Below are positions 33,272 to 42,897 of a stretch of DNA of 64,000 bases, piece by piece. The stretch is from NCBI RefSeq assembly GCF_030413175.1, contig NZ_CP129212.1, positions 2,046,001 through 2,110,000 of the forward strand, read 5' to 3'. A program made the translations under genes and the position numbers. Below the pieces are notes generated by a model, which was given only the letters and a program-made list of their open reading frames with translations, was not told the DNA's origin and ran no database searches. Positions within the stretch are counted from its first letter, which is position 1. Every line of letters begins with the position of its first letter. This DNA is from Bradyrhizobium roseum (GTDB lineage: Bacteria; Pseudomonadota; Alphaproteobacteria; Rhizobiales; Xanthobacteraceae).

Positions 33272-34608
33272 CCGTGCGAGTTGCGGCCGTACAGGGCGCC
33301 GCCCGTCGCCGGGAACATCCGGTTGAAATCCGCGGGCGTCGTCACCTGCATCGCGTTCGCCGGCTGCCGGATCTGAAGGCCGCATCGCCCCAGCAAGCCA
33401 AATGTCCGCTGCGCGCATTGTTCTACCTCCGCTGCATTGTAAGTATGCCGGTCGCCATTGGCAGGTGCGTTGACGAGGATCAGCAGTCTTTCCGCACCGG
33501 TCGCGATGGTGTCCTCGTCGTCGCGATCCTGCGCGCAGACATAGACCGTAGGTTCATTTGGCGGGACGCCACGCGCAAAAATGTCGTCGAACTCGGCGGC
33601 ATAATCGCCCGAGAAGAAGACGTTATGCCGGCGCAGCGGGAAGCCGCCCGTCTCGGCGAGCAGGCTCCAAGTCATGGCGGACAGCGAGCGGGCAGGGGAT
33701 GGGACTGCCACGGCTGCATGGCGGACCGGCACGCCGAACAGCCCGGTGGCAACGGCGCCGACATCCGCATTCAGGATGACGGCATCCGCCGCAATGCGTT
33801 CGCCGCTAGCAAGCCTCACACCATTGACGCGTCCGCAGGAGATAAGAACTTCGTTGACCTCCTGGCCCAGGCGAATCGTTGCGCCCAACGACGTTGCGCC
33901 ATCCGCCAGTGCTTTCGCCAGCGCGTGCATGCCACCATCGATGCTCCAGACGCCTTCGCGCTCGACATGCGCCACCAGCATCAAGGTCGCGGGCGCCAGA
34001 TAGGGGGATGACCCGCAATAGGTGGCGTAGCGCCCGAACAGTTGCTGCAGTCGTGGATCGGCAAAGTACCGCCCGAGCGCCGACCACATCGAGGAGAACG
34101 GCTTGATGTGCGGCAGTCGCAGCAATCCGCGAAAGCCGTCGGCGCCGATCAGTCCGCCCATGCTTGGCTGTGCGGCGCGCAGGAACGGCTTTTCGAGAAT
34201 GTCATAGATGCGTTTGGTGTCCCGGCAGAATGCGCGATAGCCATCCGCTTCGACGGCCCCTGCAAAATCCCCGATCGCGTCGATGGTTCGTTCTTCACTG
34301 GCAAACAAATCCAGCCGGGTGTGCTCGTCCCAGGCGTGCCTGGCCAGAACGTCCAGCGGGCGGAGGCAAACTTGATCGGCGAAGTTCTTGCCGGCTGCGG
34401 CGAACAGCTCTTCGAACACCCAGCGCATCGTGAACACGGTCGGGCCGCTGTCGATCAGTGAAGGGCCAATCGCGACTTGCCGCATCTTGCCGCCGAACGA
34501 CGTGCTGCGTTCGACAACCGTGACGTCGAGCCCGCGCGCTGCGAGTGCGAACGCGGAAACCAGACCCGCCACGCCCGCACCGACGATAACGACACGATCT
34601 TTGGGCAT
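33070..34608 (-). CDS. crtD: Hydroxyneurosporene/methoxyneurosporene desaturase
   Basis: A 512-residue FAD-dependent 3,4-desaturase of the spirilloxanthin pathway. The FAD motif is RVVIVGAGVAGLVSAFALA at the N-terminus; DSGPTVFTMRWVFEELF near residue 53 and LAGGSTHPGPGVPMAALAGR at the C-terminus are typical of CrtD. The start is ATG 34608 or GTG 34614. It is divergent from crtE, sharing a 106-base region with one PpsR box. Its 3' end overlaps the beginning of crtC. Confidence 0.94.
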   Translation of the reverse strand: MPKDRVVIVGAGVAGLVSAFALAARGLDVTVVERSTSFGGKMRQVAIGPSLIDSGPTVFTMRWVFEELFAAAGKNFADQVCLRPLDVLARHAWDEHTRLDLFASEERTIDAIGDFAGAVEADGYRAFCRDTKRIYDILEKPFLRAAQPSMGGLIGADGFRGLLRLPHIKPFSSMWSALGRYFADPRLQQLFGRYATYCGSSPYLAPATLMLVAHVEREGVWSIDGGMHALAKALADGATSLGATIRLGQEVNEVLISCGRVNGVRLASGERIAADAVILNADVGAVATGLFGVPVRHAAVAVPSPARSLSAMTWSLLAETGGFPLRRHNVFFSGDYAAEFDDIFARGVPPNEPTVYVCAQDRDDEDTIATGAERLLILVNAPANGDRHTYNAAEVEQCAQRTFGLLGRCGLQIRQPANAMQVTTPADFNRMFPATGGALYGRNSHGWTASFQRPGVRTKIPGLYLAGGSTHPGPGVPMAALAGRSAAASLLADLTSPKSFRRTAMRGGMSMR

Positions 34609-34641
34609 GCTCACGCCGGGTCCGCGTTGCTGATTGACAAG

Positions 34642-34659
34642 TGTCCATATTTATTTACA
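34642..34659. promoter_or_regulatory. PpsR/CrtJ box between crtD and crtE
   Basis: TGTCCATATTTATTTACA matches TGT-N12-ACA with an AT-rich centre, centred between the divergent crtD and crtE starts. It could control crtDC and crtEF-bchCXYZ-puf together. No second perfect box was found here. Confidence 0.75.
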
Positions 34660-34714
34660 GTTGGAGTGACAAGTCAAATTGACTATTCCTTTGTGTCCAG
34701 CACAGGAGCCTGCG

Positions 34715-35581
34715 ATGAGCGTCAGCAACAGGATCGAACAGGCCCTCAACGACGCAATCGGCCGGGCGGAGGTTCCGGGTTGTCCCCCGCGGCTCGCGGC
34801 GGCGATGCGGTATGCAGTATTTCCCGGCGGCGCGCGGGTCCGGCCCCGGCTTTGTCACAGTGTTGCGGCGGCTTGCGGCGAAGATCATCCGGCCGCGACG
34901 GAAGCCGCGGGGGCTGCGCTCGAGCTGCTGCATTGCGCCTCGCTCGTACATGATGATCTGCCGTGCTTCGACGCTGCCGAGACGCGTCGCGGTCGTCCAT
35001 CGGTTCACAAGGCCTTTGGCGAACCGCTGGCGGTCCTCACGGGCGATGCGCTGATCGTTCTCGCGTTCCAGACGCTGGCGCGTGTTAACTGCGCACCGGA
35101 GCGGCTGGCGCCCCTGACCTTGACGATCGCCCAATCGGTCGGCGTGCCCTCGGGTATCGTCGCGGGCCAGGCTTGGGAGTGCGAATCGCAGATCGATCTC
35201 GTGCGCTATCACCGCTCCAAGACCGGCGCACTGTTCGCGGCCGCGACCGTGGCCGGCGCCGCATCTGCCGGCGCCGACGCCGAGCCGTGGCGGATGGTTG
35301 GTGAGAAGCTTGGCGAAGCCTATCAGGTCGCTGACGACATTCGCGATGCTGCCTCCGATGAAGTGGAGATCGGCAAGCCGGTCGGCCGCGATCTCGTGCT
35401 GGGGCGTCCGAGCGCGGTGATCGAGCTCGGCCTCGATGGCGCGCTCTACAGGTTGCATGACCTGGTGCGTGGCGCCATCGATGCGATGCCGCCGTGCCCC
35501 AATGGCGCCGAACTCCGCTCGCTGATGCTCTCTGAGGCCAAGCGTCTGGTGCCGGCCAAGCTTGCGCAGTTTGCTGCGTAG
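34715..35581 (+). CDS. crtE: Geranylgeranyl diphosphate synthase
   Basis: A 288-residue polyprenyl synthase supplying GGPP for carotenoids and the bacteriochlorophyll tail. The first Asp-rich motif is VHDDLPCFDAAETRRGRP near residue 85 and the second is VADDIRDAASDE near 213. The ATG at 34715 has CAGGAG eight bases upstream; an in-frame TTG at 34679 is less likely. crtF follows after 5 bases. Confidence 0.94.
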   Translation: MSVSNRIEQALNDAIGRAEVPGCPPRLAAAMRYAVFPGGARVRPRLCHSVAAACGEDHPAATEAAGAALELLHCASLVHDDLPCFDAAETRRGRPSVHKAFGEPLAVLTGDALIVLAFQTLARVNCAPERLAPLTLTIAQSVGVPSGIVAGQAWECESQIDLVRYHRSKTGALFAAATVAGAASAGADAEPWRMVGEKLGEAYQVADDIRDAASDEVEIGKPVGRDLVLGRPSAVIELGLDGALYRLHDLVRGAIDAMPPCPNGAELRSLMLSEAKRLVPAKLAQFAA

Positions 35582-35586
35582 TCGGC

Positions 35587-36816
35587 ATGGCGACGATCGC
35601 GCATCGCGGGGTCGCCGATGAAGGGACAGATGCCCGACGCGGGGAGGAGGCCGAGCGGCCGGCGGCGCCCGAAGCACAAGCTGCCCCGCGGTTGTCCCTG
35701 CAGGACAGGCTGCTTGGTCTGCGTGACAGGATTCTTGCCAATCAGGGTTTCCAGCGGTTTGCAGGCACTTTCGCGCTGACGCGGCCGATCGCACGGCGGC
35801 GCGCCAGCGCCCTCTTCGATCTTTGCGCCGGCTTCGTGTATTCGCAAATCCTGCTCGCCTGTGTCCGCTTGAAACTGTTTGATCACCTGTCGGGCGGGCC
35901 GCTAAGCGCTGCGGAATTGTCGTCACGGCTGCCGCTGCCTTCAGATGCGACCGTGCTGCTGCTTGACGCCGCAGTGTCGCTGCAACTGCTGCAGCGCCGC
36001 AGTGATGCCCGCTATGGCCTAGGTTCACTTGGCGCGGCCTTGCTCGGCAATCCAGGCGTCATCGCGATGATAGAACATCATGCGATGCTGTATGGCGACC
36101 TGAAAGATCCCGTCGCGCTGCTTCGTGGCGATGTCGGGGCGGGTCAGCTTGCGGCTTACTGGCCTTATGCCGGCAACCGGAAGGCCGCCAATCTTTCGCA
36201 TCAAGCAGTCGCGCCTTACACCGCGCTGATGGCGGCGTCGCAGCCGATGATTTCGCAGCAGGTGCTGTCGGCCTATTCGTTTCGCGGACACCGCTGCCTG
36301 CTCGATATCGGTGGCGGCGATGGCTCCTTCATTGCCGAGGTCGCGGCGCAAACGCCAAAACTGCGCTGCGTGCTGTTCGATTTGCCGGCGGTTGCCGATC
36401 AGGCGAGCGAGCGGTTTCGTTCCGTTGGACTGTCCTCGCGCGCGGTTGCGATCGGCGGCAGTTTCCTGACCGATCGACTGCCCGAGGGGGCCGACATCGT
36501 GTCCCTGGTTCGGGTAATCCACGACCACGACGATGCAGATGTCATGACTTTGCTTCGGGCGATCCGCCGCACCTTGCCGGTCGACGGAACATTGCTGATT
36601 GCCGAGCCGCTGTCGGGCGTCCGCGGCGCCGAGCCGATCGGCGACGCCTATTTCGCTTTCTATTTGCTGGCGATGGGCAGCGGCCGGCCCCGAACCTTTG
36701 CGCGATTGCAGGAAATGCTCGCCGAGTCCGGCTTTGCCGATATCGCGTTGCGGCCGGCGGCGATGCCGATGCTGGCCAATGTCATCACGGCCAGAGCGCG
36801 TCAAGAAATCTGTTAA
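35587..36816 (+). CDS. crtF: Hydroxyneurosporene O-methyltransferase
   Basis: A 409-residue SAM-dependent O-methyltransferase of the spirilloxanthin pathway. An N-terminal dimerisation domain (LFDLCAGFVYSQILLACVRL near residue 80) precedes the SAM-binding LLDIGGGDGSFIAEV near 240. The catalytic region has RVIHDHDDADV near 312. The first 40 residues are Ala/Glu-rich and probably flexible. Its TGT-TAA end forms the first half of a PpsR box, so the following bchC promoter overlaps the crtF stop. Confidence 0.93.
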   Translation: MATIAHRGVADEGTDARRGEEAERPAAPEAQAAPRLSLQDRLLGLRDRILANQGFQRFAGTFALTRPIARRRASALFDLCAGFVYSQILLACVRLKLFDHLSGGPLSAAELSSRLPLPSDATVLLLDAAVSLQLLQRRSDARYGLGSLGAALLGNPGVIAMIEHHAMLYGDLKDPVALLRGDVGAGQLAAYWPYAGNRKAANLSHQAVAPYTALMAASQPMISQQVLSAYSFRGHRCLLDIGGGDGSFIAEVAAQTPKLRCVLFDLPAVADQASERFRSVGLSSRAVAIGGSFLTDRLPEGADIVSLVRVIHDHDDADVMTLLRAIRRTLPVDGTLLIAEPLSGVRGAEPIGDAYFAFYLLAMGSGRPRTFARLQEMLAESGFADIALRPAAMPMLANVITARARQEIC

Positions 36817-36828
36817 TCCAACTTGACA
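36811..36828. promoter_or_regulatory. PpsR/CrtJ box 1 upstream of bchC
   Basis: TGTTAATCCAACTTGACA matches TGT-N12-ACA. It overlaps the last codon and the stop of crtF. Paired with a box 26 bases downstream. Confidence 0.75.
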
Positions 36829-36836
36829 GATCAGTC

Positions 36837-36854
36837 TGTCAGGATAGCATGACA
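36837..36854. promoter_or_regulatory. PpsR/CrtJ box 2 upstream of bchC
   Basis: TGTCAGGATAGCATGACA matches TGT-N12-ACA with outer palindromic TGTCA/TGACA arms. It lies 43 bases before the bchC ATG, the position of the bchC promoter known in Rhodobacter. Confidence 0.78.
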
Positions 36855-36897
36855 GTCGAGAAGTAATTTCAGCTTCCCGTCGAAGATCGGAGTGGCG

Positions 36898-37839
36898 ATG
36901 GATACCATCGCGGTGGTCCTGAGGCAGCCGGAGCAGATCGAGCTTGACCGGCTTGCTTTGACTCCCCCGACCCCCGACGACGTGGTCGTCGATGTCGATT
37001 GGAGCGGCGTCAGCACCGGGACTGAAAGGTTGCTGTGGTCGGGACGGATGCCTCCGTTTCCGGGAATGGGATACCCGCTGGTGCCCGGCTACGAGTCGGT
37101 GGGCCACGTGATCGAAGCCGGATCCGCCACCGATCTGCGCTCCGGCCAGCAGGTTTTCGTCCCCGGTGCGAAATGTTTTGGCGAGGTCCGTGGACTATTC
37201 GGCGCCTCGGCCTCGCGCCTCGTGGTACCGGCAAAGCGTGTGGTGCCGCTCGATGAGAGTCTCGGCGAGCGCGGAATTCTGTTGGCGCTGGCGGCGACGG
37301 CCTACCACGCCATCGCGGCGCGCGGCGCGTCGGCGCCGGACTGCATTGTCGGTCACGGCGTGCTGGGTCGGCTGCTGGCGCGCATCTCGATCGCGATGCG
37401 AAACGATCCACCGACCGTATGGGAGAAGAATCCGGCGCGTGCCGGTGGCGCCATCAATTACGGCGTCATCGATCCCGAGCATGACGTACGGCGCGACTAC
37501 AAGAGCATCTACGACGTCAGCGGCGATGCCGGCCTTCTCGACTCGCTGATCGGCAGAATAGCGCCGGGCGGCGAGATCGTACTGGCGGGCTTCTACAGCG
37601 AGAGACTGTCCTTTTCGTTCCCGCCCGCGTTCATGCGAGAGGCACGGATTCGCGTTGCCGCCGAATGGCAACCGTCCGACCTCGTTGCGATCAAGGCATT
37701 GATAGGGTCCGGACGACTTTCGTTCGAAGGGCTGATTACACACCACCACGACGCCCGGGATGCCTCGAACGCCTATCGCATCGCGTTCGAAGACTCGGCG
37801 TGTCTGAAAATGGTCCTGAACTGGAGTTCGCTCTCATGA
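36898..37839 (+). CDS. bchC: Bacteriochlorophyllide a dehydrogenase (3-hydroxyethyl)
   Basis: A 313-residue medium-chain dehydrogenase/reductase that oxidises the 3-hydroxyethyl group to acetyl. The N-terminal substrate domain shows DWSGVSTGTERLLWSG near residue 38 and PLVPGYESVGHVIEAG near 62, then the cofactor region CIVGHGVLGRL near 150. An ATG at 36898 or GTG at 36892 are possible starts. The stop overlaps bchX (ATGA). It heads the bchCXYZ-puf unit. Confidence 0.95.
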   Translation: MDTIAVVLRQPEQIELDRLALTPPTPDDVVVDVDWSGVSTGTERLLWSGRMPPFPGMGYPLVPGYESVGHVIEAGSATDLRSGQQVFVPGAKCFGEVRGLFGASASRLVVPAKRVVPLDESLGERGILLALAATAYHAIAARGASAPDCIVGHGVLGRLLARISIAMRNDPPTVWEKNPARAGGAINYGVIDPEHDVRRDYKSIYDVSGDAGLLDSLIGRIAPGGEIVLAGFYSERLSFSFPPAFMREARIRVAAEWQPSDLVAIKALIGSGRLSFEGLITHHHDARDASNAYRIAFEDSACLKMVLNWSSLS

Positions 37840-38831
37840 ATGTCGTGCCTCAAATCAGCATGAAGGACGCTCTGCGTGCAGAGGCGGCGATTGAACCGGA
37901 TGTACCGGTGACGACGCCAGTCACCAAAGAAACCCAGATCATCGCGATCTATGGCAAGGGCGGCATCGGCAAAAGTTTTACGCTCGCCAACCTGTCTTAC
38001 ATGATGGCGCAGCAGGGCAAGAAGGTGTTGTTGATCGGTTGCGATCCCAAGAGCGACACCACGTCGCTGCTGTTTGGCGGGCGCGCCTGCCCGACCATCA
38101 TCGAAACCTCGTCCAGGAAGAAACTCGCCGGCGAGGAAGTGAAGATCGGTGACGTCTGCTTCAAGCGCGACGGCGTGTTCGCCATGGAGCTTGGCGGCCC
38201 TGAAGTCGGCCGCGGCTGCGGTGGCCGTGGCATCATTCACGGCTTCGAGCTCTTGGAAAAACTTGGCTTCCACGAATGGGGGTTCGACTACGTCCTGCTG
38301 GATTTCCTGGGTGATGTGGTCTGCGGCGGTTTCGGCCTGCCGATTGCGCGCGACATGTGCCAGAAGGTCATCGTCGTCGGTTCGAACGATCTGCAGTCGC
38401 TTTACGTGGCCAACAATGTCTGCTCGGCGGTGGAATATTTCCGCAAGCTCGGCGGCAATGTCGGCGTTGCTGGCATGGTCATCAACAAGGACGACGGCAC
38501 CGGCGAGGCGGCGGCGTTCGCGCAGGCTGTCGGCATTCCCGTTCTCGCGGCAATCCCGGCCGACGACGACATCCGCAAGAAGAGCGCCAACTACGAGATC
38601 ATCGGCCTGCCGGGCGGGCAGTGGAGTTCGCTGTTCGAGGAGCTCGCGAAGAATGTCGGCCTCGCGCCGCCGGTCCGACCGGCGCCGCTGACGCAGGATG
38701 GCCTGCTCGGCCTGTTCAAGGGTGAAGTGGTCGGTCGTGGCGTCGTGCTGGATCCCGCAACCATGGAAGACATGTGCGGCAAATCCGTCATCAGCAAGCC
38801 GTCCCTCGAAGTCGTCTACGACGCAGCGTGA
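37836..38831 (+). CDS. bchX: Chlorophyllide a reductase iron protein subunit X
   Basis: A 331-residue NifH-like ATPase and electron donor to BchYZ. The P-loop is IYGKGGIGKSFTLANLS near residue 38, followed by LIGCDPKSDTTSLLFGG. The Cys ligands of the shared 4Fe-4S cluster are in ELGGPEVGRGCGGRGI and VLLDFLGDVVCGGFGLPI. The ATG at 37836 is coupled to bchC. The N-terminal extension of about 30 residues before the P-loop is usual for BchX. Confidence 0.97.
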   Translation: MNVVPQISMKDALRAEAAIEPDVPVTTPVTKETQIIAIYGKGGIGKSFTLANLSYMMAQQGKKVLLIGCDPKSDTTSLLFGGRACPTIIETSSRKKLAGEEVKIGDVCFKRDGVFAMELGGPEVGRGCGGRGIIHGFELLEKLGFHEWGFDYVLLDFLGDVVCGGFGLPIARDMCQKVIVVGSNDLQSLYVANNVCSAVEYFRKLGGNVGVAGMVINKDDGTGEAAAFAQAVGIPVLAAIPADDDIRKKSANYEIIGLPGGQWSSLFEELAKNVGLAPPVRPAPLTQDGLLGLFKGEVVGRGVVLDPATMEDMCGKSVISKPSLEVVYDAA

Positions 38832-38856
38832 GAGCAGTCATGATGCGGAGCGCGAC

Positions 38857-40476
38857 ATGAACGTCATCCTGCCCCGATATGCCGGCGCGATAGCTGAGTC
38901 TGTCGTGGGCGATCCTGTCGAGGTCAACGTCGCCGCGGACGCCACCGCGACGGATGATGTTGTCGCTTCTCCCGCGATCAACGTCGCGGCGACGAAGGCC
39001 GACGGGCTGGGCTGTCATGCCGGTGCTGCTGAACTGAAGACAGCCGCCAGCGCAGCGGGAAAGAGCGAGATTCTCGATCGCTACGCGGCGGATTATCCCA
39101 AAGGACCGCACGACCAGCCGCAAAGCATGTGTCCGGCGTTCGGTTCGCTGCGGGTTGGCCTGCGCATGCGCCGCACCGCGACGATCCTCTCGGGCTCGGC
39201 CTGCTGCGTGTATGGCCTGACGTTCACTTCGCATTTCTACGGCGCACGGCGCACCGTGGGTTACGTCCCCTTCAACTCGGAAACGCTGGTCACCGGTAAG
39301 CTGTTCGAGGACATCCGCGAAGCCGTCTTCAAGCTGGCGGACCCTGCGCTCTATGACACCATCATCATCACCAATCTCTGTGTGCCGACGGCTTCCGGCG
39401 TGCCGCTCGATCTGTTGCCCAATGAGATCAACGGCGTGCGGATCATTGGGATCGATGTGCCGGGCTTCGGTGTGCCGACCCATGCCGAAGCCAAGGACGT
39501 GCTTGCGGCAGCGATGCTCGAATATGCCCGCAAGGAAGTCGAGCAGGGTCCGGTGCAGGCGCCCCGCGGCGGCAAGAGCGATCGGCCAACGGTTGCACTC
39601 GTAGGCGAGATGTTCCCCGCCGATCCCGTCGGCATCGGCATGATGCTGGAGCCGCTGGGCCTGGCCGCCGGGCCCGTGGTGCCGACGCGCGAGTGGCGTG
39701 AGTTGTATGCGGCGCTGGATTGTTCGGTGGTCGCCGCGATCCATCCTTTCTACACCGCGAGCTTCCGCCAGTTCGATCTGGCCGGTCGCAAGATCATAGG
39801 CTCCGCGCCGGTCGGCCATGACGGCACGGAGGCATGGCTCGAAGCGATTGGTACCGCCTGCAACATCGCCCGCGACAAGATCGACGCCGCCAAGAACCGT
39901 TTCCTGCCGATGATCAAGGCGGCCCTGGCGGCGAAGCCGGTCAATGCCCGTATCACGGTCTCCGGCTATGAAGGCTCCGAGCTGCTGGTGGCGCGGCTGC
40001 TGATCGAGAGCGGCGCTCACGTGCCGTATGTCGGCACGGCGTGCCCGAGAACGCAATGGTCGGCCCCGGATCGGGAATGGCTGGAAGCCAGGGGCACGCG
40101 CGTCCAGTACCGCGCATCGCTGGAGATGGATCTGGCCGCGGTCGGCGAGTTCAAGCCGGATCTTGCGATCGGCACCACGCCCGTCGTGCAGAAAGCCAAG
40201 CAGCTCGCGATTCCGGCGCTCTATTTCACCAATCTGATTTCGGCGCGGCCGCTGTTCGGCGTCGCCGGCGCCGGATCGCTAGCGCAGGTCGTCAACGCCG
40301 CGCTCGCCAATCAACACCGCTTCGACGAGATGAAAGAGTTTTTCGGCGACGTTGGCGAAGGCCACGCCGCGGGTGTCTGGGAAGACACGCCAAGGGAAAA
40401 CGTCGCCTTCCGGGAGAAATACAGAAAGCAGATCGAAGCCCAGGCCAGGAAACGCAAAGCCGAGGAGATGATCTGA
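38857..40476 (+). CDS. bchY: Chlorophyllide a reductase subunit Y
   Basis: A 539-residue NifD-like subunit of the nitrogenase-like enzyme that reduces ring B. Likely cluster Cys residues are in [23 protein letters not shown] and [11 protein letters not shown]. The protein carries an Ala/Val-rich N-terminal extension of about 60 residues before the conserved part. The ATG at 38857 is 25 bases after bchX; the open frame upstream is not coding. It is coupled to bchZ (TGATG). Confidence 0.95.
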   Translation: MNVILPRYAGAIAESVVGDPVEVNVAADATATDDVVASPAINVAATKADGLGCHAGAAELKTAASAAGKSEILDRYAADYPKGPHDQPQSMCPAFGSLRVGLRMRRTATILSGSACCVYGLTFTSHFYGARRTVGYVPFNSETLVTGKLFEDIREAVFKLADPALYDTIIITNLCVPTASGVPLDLLPNEINGVRIIGIDVPGFGVPTHAEAKDVLAAAMLEYARKEVEQGPVQAPRGGKSDRPTVALVGEMFPADPVGIGMMLEPLGLAAGPVVPTREWRELYAALDCSVVAAIHPFYTASFRQFDLAGRKIIGSAPVGHDGTEAWLEAIGTACNIARDKIDAAKNRFLPMIKAALAAKPVNARITVSGYEGSELLVARLLIESGAHVPYVGTACPRTQWSAPDREWLEARGTRVQYRASLEMDLAAVGEFKPDLAIGTTPVVQKAKQLAIPALYFTNLISARPLFGVAGAGSLAQVVNAALANQHRFDEMKEFFGDVGEGHAAGVWEDTPRENVAFREKYRKQIEAQARKRKAEEMI

Positions 40477-41927
40477 TGCTGGTCCTCGACCATGATCGCG
40501 CGGGTGGCTATTGGGGCGCGGTCTATGCCTTCACCGCCGTCAAGGGCATGCAGGTCATCATCGACGGCCCGGTCGGCTGCGAGAATCTGCCGGTCACCTC
40601 GGTGCTGCATTATACCGACGCGTTGCCGCCGCATGAATTGCCGATCGTGGTCACCGGTCTCGGCGAGGAAGAACTCGGCCAGACCGGAACCGAAGGCGCC
40701 ATGAAGCGCGCGCACCGCGTGCTCGACCCGTATCTGCCCGCGGTCGTGGTCACCGGATCGATCGCCGAGATGATCGGCGGCGGCGTCACGCCGGAGGGCA
40801 CCAATATCAAGCGCTTCCTGCCGCGCACCATCGACGAGGACCAGTGGCAGAGCGCCGATCGCGCCATCGTCTGGCTGTGGAAGGAATACGGCGTCAAGAA
40901 GATCCCGGAGCGAAAGCCGCGCGCCGAGGGCGTCAAGCCGCGGGTCAATATCATCGGGCCGATCTACGGCACGTTCAACATGCCGTCCGACCTTGCCGAG
41001 ATTCGACGGCTGATCGAGGGGATCGGTGCCGAAATCAACATGGTGTTTCCGCTGGGCAGCCACCTTGCGGATATCCCAAAGCTCATCAATGCCGACGTCA
41101 ACGTCTGCATGTACCGGGAATTCGGCCGGATGCTGTGCGAGGCGCTGGAGCGGCCGTACCTGCAGGCGCCGATCGGCCTGCATTCGACCACCAAATTCCT
41201 GCGCAAGCTCGGCGAACTGCTGGGTCTCGACCCCGAGCCGTTCATCGAGCGCGAAAAGCACACCACGATCAAGCCGCTGTGGGACCTCTGGCGCTCGGTC
41301 ACCCAGGATTTCTTCGGCACGGCGAGCTTCGCCATCGTTGCCAACGAGACATATGCGCGTGGCGTCAGAAATTTCCTCGAAACCGAGATGGGGCTGCCCT
41401 GCACGTTCGCCTTTGCGCGCAAGGCGGGCGTCAAGCCTGACAATGATGCGGTGCGATCTGCGGTGCGCGAGAAGCCGCCACTCATCCTTTTCGGCAGCTA
41501 CAACGAGCGCATGTATCTCGCCGAAAGCGGCGGGCGGGCGATCTATGTGCCGGCATCATTCCCCGGCGCGGTGATCCGCCGCCATACCGGCACGCCCTTC
41601 ATGGGGTATTCCGGCGCGACCTATCTCGTTCAGGAAGTCTGCAACGCGCTGTTCGATGCGCTGTTCAACATTCTTCCGCTGGCAGCCGATCTCGATCGGG
41701 TCGATCCAACTCCGGCGCGGCTGCACGAGGAGATTCTCTGGAGCGACGAGGCAAAGGCGCTGCTCGACGAGGTGCTCGAGGCGCATCCCGTTCTGGTGCG
41801 CATCTCCGCAGCCAAGCGCCTGCGCGATGCCGCAGAGAGCGGTGCGCGTCGGGCAGGCGAAGACCGGGTTACCACGGAAATAGTGGCGAAAGCGCGCGCC
41901 GCATTGATGGATGGACAACCCGCATGA
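40476..41927 (+). CDS. bchZ: Chlorophyllide a reductase subunit Z
   Basis: A 483-residue NifK-like subunit pairing with BchY. The start [18 protein letters not shown] and [21 protein letters not shown] with its cluster-associated Cys are typical. Later blocks include [16 protein letters not shown] and [19 protein letters not shown]. The C-terminal ~60 residues ([17 protein letters not shown]) resemble the light-independent reductase C-terminal helical domain. It overlaps the next small gene by four bases. Confidence 0.96.
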   Translation: MLVLDHDRAGGYWGAVYAFTAVKGMQVIIDGPVGCENLPVTSVLHYTDALPPHELPIVVTGLGEEELGQTGTEGAMKRAHRVLDPYLPAVVVTGSIAEMIGGGVTPEGTNIKRFLPRTIDEDQWQSADRAIVWLWKEYGVKKIPERKPRAEGVKPRVNIIGPIYGTFNMPSDLAEIRRLIEGIGAEINMVFPLGSHLADIPKLINADVNVCMYREFGRMLCEALERPYLQAPIGLHSTTKFLRKLGELLGLDPEPFIEREKHTTIKPLWDLWRSVTQDFFGTASFAIVANETYARGVRNFLETEMGLPCTFAFARKAGVKPDNDAVRSAVREKPPLILFGSYNERMYLAESGGRAIYVPASFPGAVIRRHTGTPFMGYSGATYLVQEVCNALFDALFNILPLAADLDRVDPTPARLHEEILWSDEAKALLDEVLEAHPVLVRISAAKRLRDAAESGARRAGEDRVTTEIVAKARAALMDGQPA

Positions 41928-42241
41928 GAATGATCGAGGCCAATCTCTTTCCAGCGATCCCCTATTTGCACGTGCAGCAGCACGATCGGGAGGTGACGTC
42001 GATGTCCGATTATGTCCACACGGGCCGTCGCTCGAGAATGTTAGCCGAGCACCGGACCATCGAGTACCGGTTGATTTTCGGCGCCTGCTTCCTGTTTTCG
42101 CTTGGCGGGGCGATCTTCAAGCGGCTGACGCCGCGGCGCAAGGGCACAGCCTCCGGCGAAGCCCGCGTTGGAAATTCGATTCTCAAGGAAGCCAGCAGCG
42201 CCGCCAGCGTTTGGGTGGCTTCGTCGTTCATGGGTTTGTAG
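41924..42241 (+). CDS. pufQ: PufQ-like small membrane protein
   Basis: A 105-residue protein between bchZ and pufB, coupled to bchZ by an ATGA overlap. One clear transmembrane helix ([18 protein letters not shown] near residues 48-65) is preceded by RTIE and followed by a basic RLTPRRKG, and the C-terminus is Ala/Ser rich. Position and layout are those of PufQ, thought to help bacteriochlorophyll reach the forming complexes. Sequence similarity to Rhodobacter PufQ is low, so the name is by position. Confidence 0.65.
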   Translation: MRMIEANLFPAIPYLHVQQHDREVTSMSDYVHTGRRSRMLAEHRTIEYRLIFGACFLFSLGGAIFKRLTPRRKGTASGEARVGNSILKEASSAASVWVASSFMGL

Positions 42242-42359
42242 TCCGGTTTCGTCCGGCGATGCCGGACGGAAAGCTGCCGTATCTCAGACGATCCGGCATT
42301 CGCTGTCGCCCACGCTCGGGCGGCGAACGGCCGCAAGGCCATTACTAGGAGGATACCAA

Positions 42360-42575
42360 ATGAAGGACGGTTCCATATCGGGGCTATCCGAAGCTGAAGC
42401 CAAGGAATTCCACACGATATTCATGACGAGTTTCTTTCTCTTCACGGCTGTCGCGGTGGTTGCCCACATCCTCGCCTGGATGTGGCGTCCCTGGTTGCCG
42501 GGCCCCGGCGGCTACAAGACGGCGATGGATAGCATCCAGCACTTCGCCAGCGTCTCCCTCTCGTACCTGACATAA
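42360..42575 (+). CDS. pufB: Light-harvesting LH1 beta polypeptide
   Basis: A 71-residue antenna polypeptide preceded by TAGGAGG. It has the canonical [20 protein letters not shown] region and the bacteriochlorophyll-ligating His in [17 protein letters not shown]. About 20 extra residues follow the usual LH1-beta end ([11 protein letters not shown]...), a C-terminal extension compared with many homologues. pufA follows after 11 bases. Confidence 0.96.
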   Translation: MKDGSISGLSEAEAKEFHTIFMTSFFLFTAVAVVAHILAWMWRPWLPGPGGYKTAMDSIQHFASVSLSYLT

Positions 42576-42586
42576 GGAGAGGCAAC

Positions 42587-42778
42587 ATGTGGCGAATTTG
42601 GCTTCTGTTCGATCCGCGGCGTGCACTGGTCGCGCTCTTCACGTTCCTGTTCGGACTGGCGATCGTGATCCACTTCATCCTGCTGTCGACCGACCGGTTC
42701 AACTGGTTGGAAGGGCCCCGCAAGGCCAAGGCGGCAGAGATCACTCTGCCGTACACACCACCAAGCATGCCGTCCTGA
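42587..42778 (+). CDS. pufA: Light-harvesting LH1 alpha polypeptide
   Basis: A 63-residue antenna polypeptide. [20 protein letters not shown] is the classic start; the His ligand sits in [18 protein letters not shown]. The C-terminal segment after [11 protein letters not shown] is Pro-rich. It is followed by a strong stem-loop before pufL. Confidence 0.96.
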   Translation: MWRIWLLFDPRRALVALFTFLFGLAIVIHFILLSTDRFNWLEGPRKAKAAEITLPYTPPSMPS

Positions 42779-42795
42779 TGGCATGAAGAAATGCG

Positions 42796-42847
42796 TACCG
42801 GAACGGACGAGGCAGGAACGAACAGCCAGTCTCGTCCGCTTCCGGTA
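42796..42847 (+). other. pufA-pufL intercistronic stem-loop
   Basis: A 16-base arm (TACCGGAACGGACGAG) pairs with 42831-42847 with one bulged C, around a 19-base loop. In Rhodobacter, hairpins at this place protect pufBA mRNA from 3' decay and set the excess of antenna over reaction-centre proteins. The same role is inferred here. Confidence 0.75.
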
Positions 42848-42897
42848 GCGACCCGAGATGATGGCTAGGCTGGTTTTCGCACGCGGAGGAACGAACG

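Noticed and set aside
38791..40056. Minus-strand open frame of 421 codons opposite bchY
   Set aside because: Antisense shadow of bchY; no motif or ribosome binding site.
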